DNA from: Euptelea pleiosperma
Taxonomy: Eukaryota; Streptophyta; Magnoliopsida; Ranunculales; Eupteleaceae
Length of the DNA stretch: 64,000 nucleotides
Reading direction: 5' to 3'
Assembly (NCBI GenBank): GCA_035048495.1
Contig: CM068543.1
Coordinates: 23,611,751 to 23,675,750, forward strand
Position 1 is the stretch's first letter, and every line of letters starts with the position of its first letter. The notes under the pieces are model-generated. The model searched no databases. It was not told the DNA's origin and saw only the letters and a list, made by a program, of their open reading frames with translations. The translations under genes were made by a program, and so were the position numbers. This document shows positions 41,313 to 51,087 of the stretch, one piece after another.

Positions 41313-43819
41313 GAGCTGAAGAAAGCTCTAGTGAACTATGCGTCAAGGGAAGTAAGTCAAAAACCCTAAGGGCTTGTTTGATTGCACAAAAAATGTTCCC
41401 AAGAAAATACATCTGGAAAATGCCCTAAATGGCTGATAGATTGTAACTGAGAACACATATTTCAATCATGTGAGAAAATAAAGCTATATTTTCAGTGGAA
41501 ATAAATTCTCACCTATCTAGATGGGAAATGAATTCAGGACTTAGTAGGAAAAATTTTCCAAATTTAAATGGCTTGGTAGTGAAAATTGTACATATTTAAA
41601 ATGACTATCTAACAATGGATAGTCGTGTTTTCCAAAGGAAAATGCAATTTTCCCACTTGGCAATCAAACATGCCCTAATAGTAAAATAATAACAACAACA
41701 ATAATAATGTGTTGGGATAAGTTGACACGTGATCATGAGGCCTACATCGAGATGAGTCAAAGGGTGATCTCACAGAAAATCAGTCCTTTCTGAAACTTCT
41801 AACTCAATCAAATGGATTTAATAAAGTTAACAATAAAATGGACGGTTCATAAATTTTCAACTTGTAATCCACTTTTCATACGAATATGGAATGGGCTAAT
41901 TTTTTGTGACGATGATATCCATGATGAGGATATTATTCTCACTAGAAAACCAAGGTGAGTGAGGCAAGCCCAAACTGCTTTACTTATCACTTCTATTGAG
42001 AACAATTAGTTGACTTTTTTTGCATCTCACCCATGAGGCTGTGGGTGTTTTGAAAAGTGACGTCCCAATCGTTGAACTGGTGGAGTGGCTGGTTCATTGA
42101 TTCACCGGTAGGACCGGCTCAACCATTATGCTGTTGAGACAATTGCCTAAGGCCCCATCAACTAAAGGCCTCCAAAGCACCTTGAGTTGCAGTATTTTTC
42201 ATTTTGCCCTCGCCTCCACTTTCTCCCTCTCCAAAGTTCTTTAAAAGTCTATAAAAGCATTAATGTGATTTACTTGGTTACATATGGATAAATTTTTATT
42301 TTAATTGTATAAAGTGAGTTTAGTGAAGAGAGAGACGTGGAATGCTCCATATTCTTCTCTCTCTTTAATAAGAAAATATTTCTTTTCCTTTGAAAATCTT
42401 TAGAAACTAAAAACTTTTAATTCCTAAGCTCGTTTGCAATGAAAATGGATCCGTTAGAAAGCTATTGTTGAGATATTTTCAATGATAGCCAATACTATTT
42501 TTATTAAAAAATAATATAATTTTTATATTTATATTAATTTAAAATTTTTATAATATTCTTATAAAATTGATTTGTTATACTTAAAATGGGGTACAAGAAA
42601 ATAATAACGTCATTTTAAGTTGTTCATTTATTCTTACCAAAAATAAAAATTATGATTTACCATTTAAAAAAGTTTACTTTTTTTATAAATGTGATTTTAT
42701 TTAAGCCTCACGTTCATTTCTTCTACACCATAGTGGATTGCCTTTGGATGACGTGTTTTTTATTTTTTTGTGAGGTGGGGCTCATTCAGACTTAAAATTA
42801 AATAAGACTAGAAACATAGGATTGGGGGGCCTTGGTTGACATTTTATGTTTTGGCATCATTGAGATTTGAGAGAAAAAAATGATTTATTTTTTAATTAAT
42901 TTTTAATTTATATTAATATTTTAAATAAAATAGGCCTCAATTAAGGTTTTAGGCTTAGGCCTCAACTTGTATTGAGAAGGCCTGTTCACTGGCCAACCCG
43001 TGAACAAAAACATAACCCAACCTAATAAAAATATAACTAATAAAACAAAGGCCCCGTTGACACTGACTTGGACCATTTTTGCGATGGTTTACCGGTTATC
43101 TAGTTCAACCAGCCGTCTATATTTCAGAACACTGCAGAAAAATAAAAATAAAAAAACAAAAATGAAAATAAAAAGAGAGGGAGATCGATTCAATGAACAC
43201 ATCAGTAATTAATACGGTGTCACTACAAGAAATTGGACCTTTAGCCGCGATATGGTGGGCACTACAAGAAATTGGCCTTCATGAACACATCAGTAATTTT
43301 TTGCCATCAGTAATATGAAAAATTGAACTGTACGTTGTTCTTAAAACCCATCAATGCAATCACCGTCACATTTCTTTTTACGTGCTTCATCATCTGTGTT
43401 ACAGGTGGTCGGCTATAGCGGCTCGCCTGCCTGGCCGGACCGATAACGAGATAAAGAACCACTGGAACACCCATTTAAAGAAAAGGCTGATGAGTATGGG
43501 AATCGATCCAATAACCCACGAGGCCATCCTCCGACCACCACAAATGGAGGCCAATAACTTTTCTTTCACAACTCTCCTCAATCAGGTGACAGGCCAAGAT
43601 CACATCACGTGCACACTACATCATATCGAACCAGATTATGGATCCAATGGTCATGAGTACATGAGAGAACCAATCTTTGAACCTCTTGAGATCAAGAAGC
43701 TTATAGGAAAGGATGAAGGTCGGGCCACTGTTAGTGGAGGAAGAAATGAGTACTGGGGTAACATTTCAGATGGAGTTGAAGCCTTCATGAACCCAGCAAC
43801 AAACATCTTTAAGTTCTAA
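39570..43819 (+). CDS. R2R3-MYB transcription factor, three exons
   Basis: Exons 39570-39705, 39805-39934 and 43405-43819 join to 226 residues in one frame. Residues 14-62 are repeat R2 (Trp at 18, 38 and 58) and 67-112 are R3 (Phe at 71, Trp at 90 and 109), with [20 protein letters not shown] between. The two intron positions are those of most plant R2R3-MYBs. The protein would bind MYB-type promoter sites in the nucleus. The bHLH-binding signature of R3 is not present. The tail is short and has no motif I recognise. [13 protein letters not shown] after R3 is common to many subgroups, so the subgroup stays open. Intron 1 begins with AT instead of GT. Intron 2 is 3.5 kb, has normal borders, and holds a MITE, a CT-repeat and CACTA ends. 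Confidence 0.85.
39706..39804 (+). other. MYB intron 1 with non-canonical AT donor
   Basis: The 99-bp intron is at the conserved position: the frame resumes correctly with Gly from G + GC. Its first bases are ATACAAAACTC, where GTACAAAAC would be canonical, and it ends CTACAG. It does not match the U12-type start ATATCC. Reading through meets a stop after six codons. If real, the change would impair splicing. Confidence 0.8.
41273..41309. repeat. (CT)n microsatellite in MYB intron 2
   Basis: An uninterrupted CT run of about 18 repeats. Confidence 0.95.
41369..41677. mobile_element. MITE with TIR AGGGCTTGTTTGATTGC, copy 2 (in MYB intron 2)
   Basis: It is the reverse-oriented relative of 32569-32880. 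The ends are AGGGCTTGTTTGATTGC and GCAATCAAACATGCCCT. Both copies share, in opposite orientation, TCTCACCTATCTAGATGGGA and the ATGGATAGTCGTGTTTTCC segment. Confidence 0.85.
43221..43271 (+). mobile_element. two CACTA-type transposon termini in tandem (relic)
   Basis: CACTACAAGAAATTGG occurs at 43221 and again at 43260 in the same orientation. It is the canonical terminus of plant CACTA (En/Spm) elements. The phrase ATGAACACATCAGTAATT flanks the pair on both sides (about 43192 and 43281), so a small duplication accompanies it. No opposite terminus or transposase is seen. The site is about 130 bp upstream of MYB exon 3. Confidence 0.7.
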
Positions 43820-43884
43820 TATATAGTCAAGCTTTTTGGATTAACTTGGCGTAGGTGTACTTGGTTTTTCTCTTGTTTGGAACT

Positions 43885-44012
43885 AGCTCCCTCTCTCTCT
43901 CTTCCAGAAAAGCGAATAGATTTTCCCTTTCTGAAAGTAAGTCAGCTCTCTCTCTCTCTCTCTCTTTCTTTCTCTCTCTTCCAGAAAAGGGAATAGATTT
44001 TCCCTTTCTGAA
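43885..44012. repeat. CT-rich direct duplication with hairpin
   Basis: Two copies of CTCTTCCAGAAAAGSGAATA followed by GATTTTCCCTTTCTGAAA (about 43898 and 43977) are separated by a CT run. Each copy can fold (CAGAAA...TTTCTG). It lies just after the MYB stop codon, within the likely 3' UTR. Confidence 0.8.
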
Positions 44013-44025
44013 ATTAACCACTTAC

Positions 44026-44197
44026 CGCTGCCATCTGGGCCTACTGGCCGAATGGATGTTTAGCCCACCTCTTGGTGGATATACACACTAATAATCACCA
44101 TGATTGGTAATCTCTAGCCATTAGATTAATTTAGTACTTTTTAAGGCTAAACATCCATGCAGTCAATGGGTTCAGATGGCAGCGGGGCCGAGCTAAG
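44026..44197. repeat. fold-back repeat, short copy (subfamily 2)
   Basis: CCGCTGCCATCTG at the left is mirrored by CAGATGGCAGCGG at the right. Between them lie GAATGGATGTTTAGCCCACC, TCTTGGTGGATATACACAC, GATTGGTAATCTCTAGCC and the return GGCTAAACATCCATGCAGTC. The second arm is cut short. A (TA)n run follows at about 44382-44405. Confidence 0.8.
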
Positions 44198-44380
44198 TAA
44201 TATCGCGGCACACTCTTTTGGCTTCACTTAGACCCATAAATAATTGAACCACCCCATGCCATGATGGACCTAAACACCAATGAGTTCGGCTTGCCTCACC
44301 CATTTGGTTGAGGAAATGCCTCAACCCCCTACCTTGTTTTGACATGTGGAGGGGAGGGCAAGGTTACCTAAACAGTAGGC

Positions 44381-44413
<33 letters not shown>

Positions 44414-44483
44414 ATAAAACCCTACTTTCCTTTCTTTACTCTCTAAAGTTTAAACAAACTAACGAAGTAAAATGGATTTAGAA

Positions 44484-44635
44484 AACTCCAAGTGAACAAA
44501 GAACTGGACATGTTTAACGCACTCACATACAGAACATGAGCAAATGAAGAATAAGAACTCTAAGTGAAGGAAGAACTGGACATGTTTAACGCACTCACAA
44601 ACAGAGCATGAGCAAATGAAGAAGAAGAAGAAGAG
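44484..44635. repeat. tandem duplication of about 79 bp
   Basis: The phrases AACTGGACATGTTTAACGCA, then CTCACAWACAGARCATGAGC and AAATGAAGAA, occur twice in a row, followed by a GAAGAAGAA run and a duplicated TGCCCGTTGAAAA phrase. Confidence 0.85.
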
Positions 44636-44735
44636 TGCCCGTTGAAAAGGATGAACTGTAGAGTCTGCCCGTTGAAAACAAGGATGAACTGTCGAGAGAT
44701 TGCATAGAGATAAAGGAAGGGTCGTGATGTAACAA

Positions 44736-45029
44736 AGGTAGCACGTTTTTGTTACTCGCCGCTGCCATTTAGGTCCAGGGACCTCATGGATGTTTAGCCC
44801 ACCCCTTGATAAACATTAATACCAAAAATTAGCTTGTTTGATGATTTTTAGTCATTGGTTTTAGTACTAATAAAGATGACTGAATCAAACGGCTAGAATA
44901 ACGTATTAAAACTAAAATCTGTGGCTAGAGATTACCAATCAGGGTGAATTTTGGTTTATATATCCACTATGGGGTGGGCTAAAGTCCCTGCGGTCCATGA
45001 GGACAGGTGAGGTACAAAAATGGTGCTAC
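44736..45029. repeat. fold-back repeat, complete copy (subfamily 2)
   Basis: The outer ends are GGTAGCACGTTTTTGTTACT at the left and the mirrored GGTACAAAAATGGTGCTACC at the right. Inside come CGCCGCTGCCATTTAGG, CATGGATGTTTAGCCCACCC, AAAAATTAGCTTGTTTGATG and the return arm ATTACCAATCAGGGTGAATT. The length is 294 bp. Confidence 0.85.
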
Positions 45030-45239
45030 CTGACCCTAAAAGTGTGAGGTATACCTAATTACATCTTTTTCCTAAAGGAAAGTAAGTAATAAATGAGGAG
45101 ACAAGGAACCGTGAGAACTGTTACCAAAAAATAAAAATCTTAAACCCAAAACTAATAACTCCGGTTCCCCTTGACCTCCCCTCCTCGTGACGATAGATGA
45201 TTGGAGGTTGAGGCATCTCCTCAACCCAATGGGTGAGGA

Positions 45240-45664
45240 AAGATTTTTCGTAGACACCAATAATCAGTTTGATTGGTGATCTTTAGCCAATCTACACGAT
45301 TACCCAAAAACAAATTGCTCAAATCCAACGACTAGAAAACACCCCATGGAAAATGCTAGAATCCAACGGCTAGAGATCAGCAATCACGCTGAGTGTTGGT
45401 GTGTACGTAAGTCCTTCATGGGGTGGACCGATCACTCTTGGATCAGTGGGCTTGAAAGAGTGTGCCATGTGATGTTAATGTCATCTCAAATGTTTAAATT
45501 TATCAAGGGATATATAAATATAAGAATCTTAAAGTAACAAGGTAGACTTCATGTTTACCAAAAAAAAAGGTAGACTTCATCGCCCCCAAAGGTGTGCGAT
45601 TTTTGTTACTCACCCCTACAATCCGGGCCCAATGTCCGCATGGATGTTTAACTTTAGCCAACGC
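45240..45664. repeat. fold-back copies (subfamily 2) abutting the GH81 gene
   Basis: A copy at about 45250-45480 has both arms (ACACCAATAATCAGTTTGAT, and GATCAGCAATCACGCTGAGT). A further left terminus at 45585-45664 (GATTTTTGTTACTCACCCCT, CGCATGGATGTTTAA) stops abruptly against the GH81 coding sequence at about 45664 and supplies its present stop codon. Confidence 0.75.
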
Positions 45665-47698
45665 TCATGCACATCCCTCCTCTTCCTCTTTCGCATCATC
45701 TCTACTGTGAATCCACCAGAGCAAATTTGACAACGAGTTCCCGTCATCGAACCCATTTAAGCTTCTGATTTTCTCCAAAGCTCCCTCCTTATCAAATATT
45801 GCTTCCGTTGCATACACAAACCCTTTCCACCCTTCTTCAACCCCCTCCCTCCCCAAAGCTGGCAATGCCCATTTCACCAGCTCTCTCACAAACCCAACAT
45901 TAGAAAGCAAAACCTCGGTGATTGGCAACAATGGGAGCACTTGAATTCCCAACCTACATTCCTTCCATTCGGGCGGAGCAAACCAGAGCCCACTGTCCCT
46001 CTTGTTAGCCCATGAGATTCCCACCACCCTGTTTTCCTTACTAAATTCAACTTCATAAATTCCCTCCCCTTCTTTCACATGCCACCATGTCTGTGCCGAT
46101 TGAATCTCCATTGCCGACAGTGTCGACCCAATGGCTACAAGTTGGTTGTCTCCATAGCTTAAACCCATCAAAGCACCCGAATAGTAAGCATTCACTGCCT
46201 CACTTGTGCTTTCCTGATTCCTCCCATCTGCAAATTCAGTCAGCCCTCCAGCCCATGAGTGCAATTTCCATACATCAAAATTCCTCAGACGTGGATAATT
46301 TGATTTTGATTCCCTAACCAGGTTCATGAAATCTGCCATCATTGAATAAGCTTGATTCTTGTACTTCCTCCCCCACGCCGGGTCGATCTTTGCAAGCACT
46401 GCAATGGTATAAAGAAAGTAACCCAGATGGTAATGGTGATCATCATAGATCCCAAAACCAAAATCTGCCCCGGAATCCAACGAACCTTGTTGAGTGACAA
46501 TTCCTCCCCACTTGGGATCATACAAGAACCCATTCCCATTGAAGTTCCCATCTAACCAGGGCTCAATTTTGTCCCCTAAAAACTTTCGGATGGCCGGAAT
46601 CACTTCAGGAAAACTCACCTCTTCTGCGATCAAAGCCAATCTGGCTGCTCTTGCAATCAACTTCCCATAGAAGTATGATGAAGTAGTAGTTATTGTTGTT
46701 GAATTCAGACCCTCAACATCTTTGGAAAGCGCAGAAACAATTTCCGGGAAGGATTCTTCTTTGATCCCGCTAATGGAATGCCAAGTCACTGAAACCGGGT
46801 CAGTTTTCAAGACCCACGAGTCTCCTACAACCCCGACAAGCTCACCATCCATGCTCTTGTACTTGAATTCCTCCAAAACAGTGATGCATCCATCATCGAC
46901 GGATAAAAGCCGGAGATGGAGAGGGTGAGCAAGTAAGAGTAGATCTCCCCACCCTTTCTTCTCCCATTTGTACTCCAAACAAAAGGGCTTAGTGAAAGCC
47001 GCATCACCGGAAATCGGGTAGCAAGCGCTGAAGCGATCGAGAATCGTTTCATAACGTGGGTCAGAATCCGGCAAGATTGCAAACCTAATTATGCCGGAGA
47101 ATCCACTAGAAGTGAGGAGAGAGGAGCTTTGGGTCAGATTGATCGGAGAAGAGGAATAGCAAAGCCATGTCTGGTTGTTGTCGAGTCGAATGGTGTGCTT
47201 TGTGAGGGTATTGTTGGATGAGAAGGAGAGGATGGCATGAACGGTTGAGATGGAAAGAGGGGTGGTGAGGGTGACGGCGCAGGTTAGAAAAGGGCTTCCC
47301 CTAACCAAAAAGAAGCGCAAGTAAGGAGGGAGGTCTAAGGTGACACTGAGATCACTGAAAGAGGAGATGATGTGATCGTTTTTTACGTCGTTGGTGGTGT
47401 TTTGGGTAGCTGAGATGGTGAAATCAGGGGTGAAGATTTGGTAGATGAAGGCAGAGGTGGAGAAGCGAGATGGGTAGCAGAGAGAGAGAGAGGAGAGAGA
47501 TGATTTGATGAGATAGGGGTGTATGTATTCAGGCTGGTCCCCATTTTTTAGTACAAAGTTTTGGAAGAACGAATTGGTAGGGAGAGGTGAGGAGAGGAGG
47601 TGTGGGGAGAAGAATCGTGATGGGTCAGGGAGAATCGTTGATTGGGTCTCAGGGAAGAGGAAAGGAATGGCAGATGATTTACGAGGTGGTGGAGTCAT
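45665..47698 (-). CDS. GH81 endo-1,3-beta-glucanase, second copy, ends altered
   Basis: 677 residues, uninterrupted, and clearly a close paralogue of the plus-strand gene at 26411-28594. The catalytic Asp (in GIYDDHHYHLGYF, where the other copy has YND) and both Glu of NQESTSEA are kept. Both ends differ. Upstream of the Met at 47698 an in-frame TAG (47714-47716) removes the basic Pro-rich N-terminus of about 40 residues. At the C-terminus the last 13 residues of the sister copy (RGGRYCWFRHYSH) are missing, and the stop lies at the junction with a fold-back repeat. It may still be active, since the catalytic core is whole, or may be starting to decay. Confidence 0.88.
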   Translation of the reverse strand: MTPPPRKSSAIPFLFPETQSTILPDPSRFFSPHLLSSPLPTNSFFQNFVLKNGDQPEYIHPYLIKSSLSSLSLCYPSRFSTSAFIYQIFTPDFTISATQNTTNDVKNDHIISSFSDLSVTLDLPPYLRFFLVRGSPFLTCAVTLTTPLSISTVHAILSFSSNNTLTKHTIRLDNNQTWLCYSSSPINLTQSSSLLTSSGFSGIIRFAILPDSDPRYETILDRFSACYPISGDAAFTKPFCLEYKWEKKGWGDLLLLAHPLHLRLLSVDDGCITVLEEFKYKSMDGELVGVVGDSWVLKTDPVSVTWHSISGIKEESFPEIVSALSKDVEGLNSTTITTTSSYFYGKLIARAARLALIAEEVSFPEVIPAIRKFLGDKIEPWLDGNFNGNGFLYDPKWGGIVTQQGSLDSGADFGFGIYDDHHYHLGYFLYTIAVLAKIDPAWGRKYKNQAYSMMADFMNLVRESKSNYPRLRNFDVWKLHSWAGGLTEFADGRNQESTSEAVNAYYSGALMGLSYGDNQLVAIGSTLSAMEIQSAQTWWHVKEGEGIYEVEFSKENRVVGISWANKRDSGLWFAPPEWKECRLGIQVLPLLPITEVLLSNVGFVRELVKWALPALGREGVEEGWKGFVYATEAIFDKEGALEKIRSLNGFDDGNSLSNLLWWIHSRDDAKEEEEGCA

Positions 47699-47716
47699 GG
47701 TGGGGTGGTGGGTCTA

Positions 47717-48100
47717 GGAGGAGAAGGAGAAGGAGAGTGATGGGTCAGGAGAACCGTTGATTAGATTTTTTCTTCTTTTTCTTACTATCTTTATATACAA
47801 GTTCAATCACGTGGGCTTGGATTTCTTTTTCTTACGTGACACTTTCTACAATCAGAGCATTATTACGTAGCACTCTCAAAATCTTAGCATTATACTCTGT
47901 ATTAATTACTACACCCAAAATCTCTCTAACTACCTCTCACACTTTCAACGTTTCTTTCTATTCTCAGTACTCCTCTTTCCTCCCTCCTCATCCCCCTTTT
48001 CAACCCACACGACATGAGACTTTTTATGAGAAAATATTTGATGGCCGCGGAGGACTTCAAAATTTGAAGTCTCCCCCTCCCAAAAATGTCATTTGAAGCT
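47717..48100. other. 5' flank of the second GH81 gene
   Basis: Next to the gene the minus strand still reads like the Pro-rich leader of the sister copy (CACTCTCCTTCTCCTTCTCC). Beyond it the flank is non-coding and TC-rich. A palindromic phrase ACTTCAAAATTTGAAGT at about 48052 marks the edge of a fold-back copy. Confidence 0.5.
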
Positions 48101-48400
48101 TAGTTTAAGGCCTATTGACCTTATGGATGTTTGAACCATGTCTTGGTGGACATATATATTAAAGATCAGCATGATCTGTGATTTATAATAGTTATATTTT
48201 AGCATCCAAAAAATAGGTTCAAATTCAACGGTCAGAAACCATGTTATTAAAATGATAAATCCAAGGGCTATAAATAACTAATTAATCTGATTTTTGATCT
48301 GTAGATTCATCAATAGGTGGACCAAATATCCATATGGTAAGTGGGCTCTAAGGAGTACTCAACATGATGTTTTGGAGGGGAACTTCAAACTTTGAAGTCT
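48100..48400. repeat. fold-back repeat (subfamily 2)
   Basis: Left arm: TATTGACCTTATGGATGTTT, TTGGTGGACATATATATT and AAGATCAGCATGATC. Right arm: TAATTAATCTGATTTTTGAT, GGTGGACCAAATATCCATAT and GTAAGTGGGCTC. Both outer sides carry TTCAAA..TTTGAAGTC palindromes (about 48052 and 48387). Confidence 0.75.
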
Positions 48401-48694
48401 CCCAGGGACATCAAACACGGACCCGACTCTTTATTATTACTCTCCCCAAAATCTCTCCAACAACCTCTCACAATTCCAACGTTTCTCCCTATTCTCATCT
48501 CTCCCAACTCCCAAAGTCCCAACTATCTCTCACACACATCTCTACTACTCTTCCTCTATTTTCTAAAATCTCTGCATCTTCCTCTGTTTTCTAAAATCTA
48601 TCAATCTCCCATGAAGCAACGCTCATGGTGTTCTAATAATTACAGGCCCTTTTTTTTTTTTTTTTGACCTTTTGTGAAACCTGTTATTTATTAT
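48401..48694. other. non-coding, C/T-rich
   Basis: It reads as duplicated CTCCCCAAAATCTCTCCAAC and TCTCACAATTCCAACGTTTC phrases, related to 47920-47960. A poly-T run ends at 48665. The two overlapping frames here have no domain. Confidence 0.45.
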
Positions 48695-49212
48695 AGTTAG
48701 CATTAAATCATTAATCACGCTGATTTTTGGTTTGTAGGTCCACTTAGGGAATGGCCAAACATCCATACGGTCAGAGTCCTCTAAGAGTGTGCCACGTGGC
48801 TCACATTGTGTCCTGTAAAAAGTCTCAGGCTCCAGTTATCACCCTAAAATAGCAGGCTCCCGTTACAGGACACAATATGAGCCATGTGTTGTCTCTTAGA
48901 GGAATCTGACCGTATGGATATTTGGCCAATCCCTAAGTGGACCTACAAACCAAAAATCAACCTGATTAGTGATTTATAGGTGTTGGATTGGACTTATTTT
49001 CATGGGTTGATCTCAATTGTGCAATTTGAGCAGTATGAGGTACAAAGATCCAATGCCTAAAAATCACTAATTAGGCTGATTTTTGGTTTGTAGGTCCACT
49101 TAGGGATTGGCCAAATATCCATACGGTCAGAGTCCTCTAAGAGTATGCCACGGGGCTCATATTGTGTCCTGTAACGGGAGCCTGTCATTGTAGGGCGGTA
49201 ACTGGAGCCCGA
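48695..49212. repeat. nested fold-back repeat: perfect palindromic copy inside an arm (subfamily 1)
   Basis: An arm at 48695-48817 ends GTGCCACGTGGCTCACATTG, then TGTCCTGTA. A complete fold-back follows at 48826-49211, with ends CAGGCTCCAGTTA and TAACTGGAGCCCG. These continue inward as GGCTCCCGTTACAGGACACA and its exact mirror, then arms of about 120 bp with CCGTATGGATATTTGGCCAA against TTGGCCAAATATCCATACGG. The loop of about 80 bp has TCATGGGTTGATCTCAATTG. It is the best-preserved copy in the window. Confidence 0.9.
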
Positions 49213-49740
49213 CCCTAATAAAAATCAACCCATGAAAAAGACTTAAAAGTCTAATGGCTAAAAATCACCCATGGACTATTTTGTAAGTCCACATATGGAT
49301 GGCAGCGATGGCTAAACATCCATAAGGTAGTGTGCCATATATGGCTCATACAAATACAACTGCTTTGAGCATCTTTGCTAATAGACATTTTTTGCAAAAA
49401 TGGAGGCATCCAAAGCAGTAAAACTTCGCTGAAGTCAGCTCACAATATGAGCCACATGGCACACTCTTAGAGCACGCTGACCATATGGTTCTTTGTCCAA
49501 TCCTTAGTTGGACCTACAAACCAAATATCAGCCTGATTAGTGATTTCAAACCTTTGGATCCTTGTAAACCAAATAATGGTCAATAATGTTGAAATTCCAT
49601 GGAATCAACCATGAAAATGACTCCCACCCAACTCTATTAGAAATCACTAACCAGGTTGCATTTTTTTGGTTTGCAGATCTATCTAAGGATTGACCAAACA
49701 TACATCAGTTTCCTCCAAAAATATGTCGCTGATTGCCGAC
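49213..49740. repeat. further fold-back fragments (subfamily 1)
   Basis: One arm lies at about 49436-49570 (CACAATATGAGCCACATGGC, ACACTCTTAGAG, CCAAATATCAGCCTGATTAG, TTTGGATCCTTGTAAACC). An opposite arm lies at about 49640-49730 (AGAAATCACTAACCAGGTTG, TTTGGTTTGCAGATC). Together they form one copy of about 290 bp. Confidence 0.75.
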
Positions 49741-49794
49741 GGTGAGCGAATTTTACTTCATCCAAAAAGGTCCATGACATTGTGGGTTGAATCA

Positions 49795-50095
49795 AGGTTT
49801 AAAGGAGGCCGTTTTAATGATATAACAGACTGAGGGCATTACCGTTAAAACGAATTGTAACGGACACCGGCAAAAAAAAAAATAGAATTTAACGGAAAAA
49901 AATAGAAAAAATGGCGCTGAAATTCAAATTTTCAAAAACGAAAATAACGGAAATAAATGCCTTTTTTCCACAAAATTTTCAACGGCCGTTATTTTCTAAG
50001 CGTCAAAACGGTTCTTAATATAACGGGATTGGGGCGTTACTATTTTAATGGCCGTTAAAACCGTTTAAATGGAGTTATTTTAAACTACGGGTTTA
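49795..50095. repeat. GTTATAACGG-type repeat, long form
   Basis: The ends are mirrored loosely (GGTTTAAAGGAGGCCGTTTT at the left; AATGGCCGTTAAAACCGTTT near the right). Inside are AACGGCCGTTATTTTCTAAG and an A-rich stretch with AAAATGGCGCTGAAATTC. Confidence 0.6.
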
Positions 50096-50234
50096 ATAAA
50101 AAAATTATACATGCATATCTAAAAGCACATTTAAGTTAGGGTCGATTAAAGTTACTTTTTGACTTATTTTTGTGCCTATGGAGCACTGAGAGAGCCACTT
50201 GAGCAAAAACAAATTCCGAGGTGGGACACCTAAA

Positions 50235-50535
50235 TATGGCTGAAACTTGACACATTCTTTCGGGGTCCACGGATCCATGCATGTTTAGTTCACCTCTTGG
50301 TGGATCTATAAGCCAAAAACCATTTTAATTGGTGATTTTTATCCACTGGATTTGAGCATTCTAATGGGGTGATTTCTGGCCATTGGATTTTGAGCTTTTT
50401 TTTGTTGCAAAAATCTAACTGTTAAAGATCACCAATCAAGACGATTTTTGGTGCATGGGTCCACCAAGAGGTGGTCGAACATCCATGATATTAGTGCGCC
50501 CAAAACAGTGCTCCATGTGGCATTTTGGGAGGGGG
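50235..50535. repeat. fold-back repeat, complete copy (subfamily 2)
   Basis: Left arm: GTTCACCTCTTGGTGGATCT, AAAACCATTTTAATTGGTGA. Right arm: AAGATCACCAATCAAGACGA, GGTCCACCAAGAGGTGG and TCGAACATCCATGAT. It ends CTCCATGTGGCATTTTGGGA. Length about 290 bp. Confidence 0.85.
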
Positions 50536-50703
50536 AGACTTCAAAATTTGAAAGCCACGGGAATAGCAGCCGAAAGAGGAGCCCAAATTTGATGTCCAAC
50601 AAGGACTTCAAAGTTCAAACCTCAGCCCCCCCTCTCAAAATGCCCCGTGCAATATTCTTTAGGGCACTGACATATGCATGTTGGGTCGTGGCTGTTCTTT
50701 GAT

Positions 50704-51087
50704 GCTTACTGCTGTATCAAAATTTTGATGCAGAAGTCCGTCAAATTGTAACGTAGTAGACTCGTTCGGGCCCACTAGCCCTCTGAATGGCTGGCCCACA
50801 CTATGATAGACCTAAACACCAAAAACGCTGATTTTTGGTGATTTCTAGCCGCAGGATTTGAGCACTTTCTCATCATGGGCTTTATGAACAGGCTTATAAG
50901 TTGGTTCCAAGCACATAATGAAAAAGTGCTCAAATCCAATGGTTAGAAATCACCAATCACGCTGATTTTTGGTGTGTAGGTCTATCATAGTGTGGACTAG
51001 ACATTAAGGGGCAAGTGGCCCCGAGCAGGTCTACTACGTTGCAATTTGAGGACTTCTGAGTCAAAAGTTTGATACAGAAGTCAGTAT
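50704..51087. repeat. fold-back repeat, long-armed copy (subfamily 2)
   Basis: The arms of about 165 bp mirror one another from the outer ends (ACTGCTGTATCAAAATTTTG against AAAAGTTTGATACAGAAGTC). They run through GTAACGTAGTAGAC / GTCTACTACGTTGC and CACACTATGATAGACCTAAA / GTAGGTCTATCATAGTGTGG to AGGATTTGAGCACTTTCTCA / ATGAAAAAGTGCTCAAATCC, around a loop of about 50 bp. Half of another copy follows at about 51090-51300. Confidence 0.9.

Noticed and set aside
42110..42980. Possible inverted repeat with GCCTAAGGCC and TTAGGCTTAGGCC ends in MYB intron 2
   Set aside because: The mirrored parts are short and imperfect, and I found no TSD.
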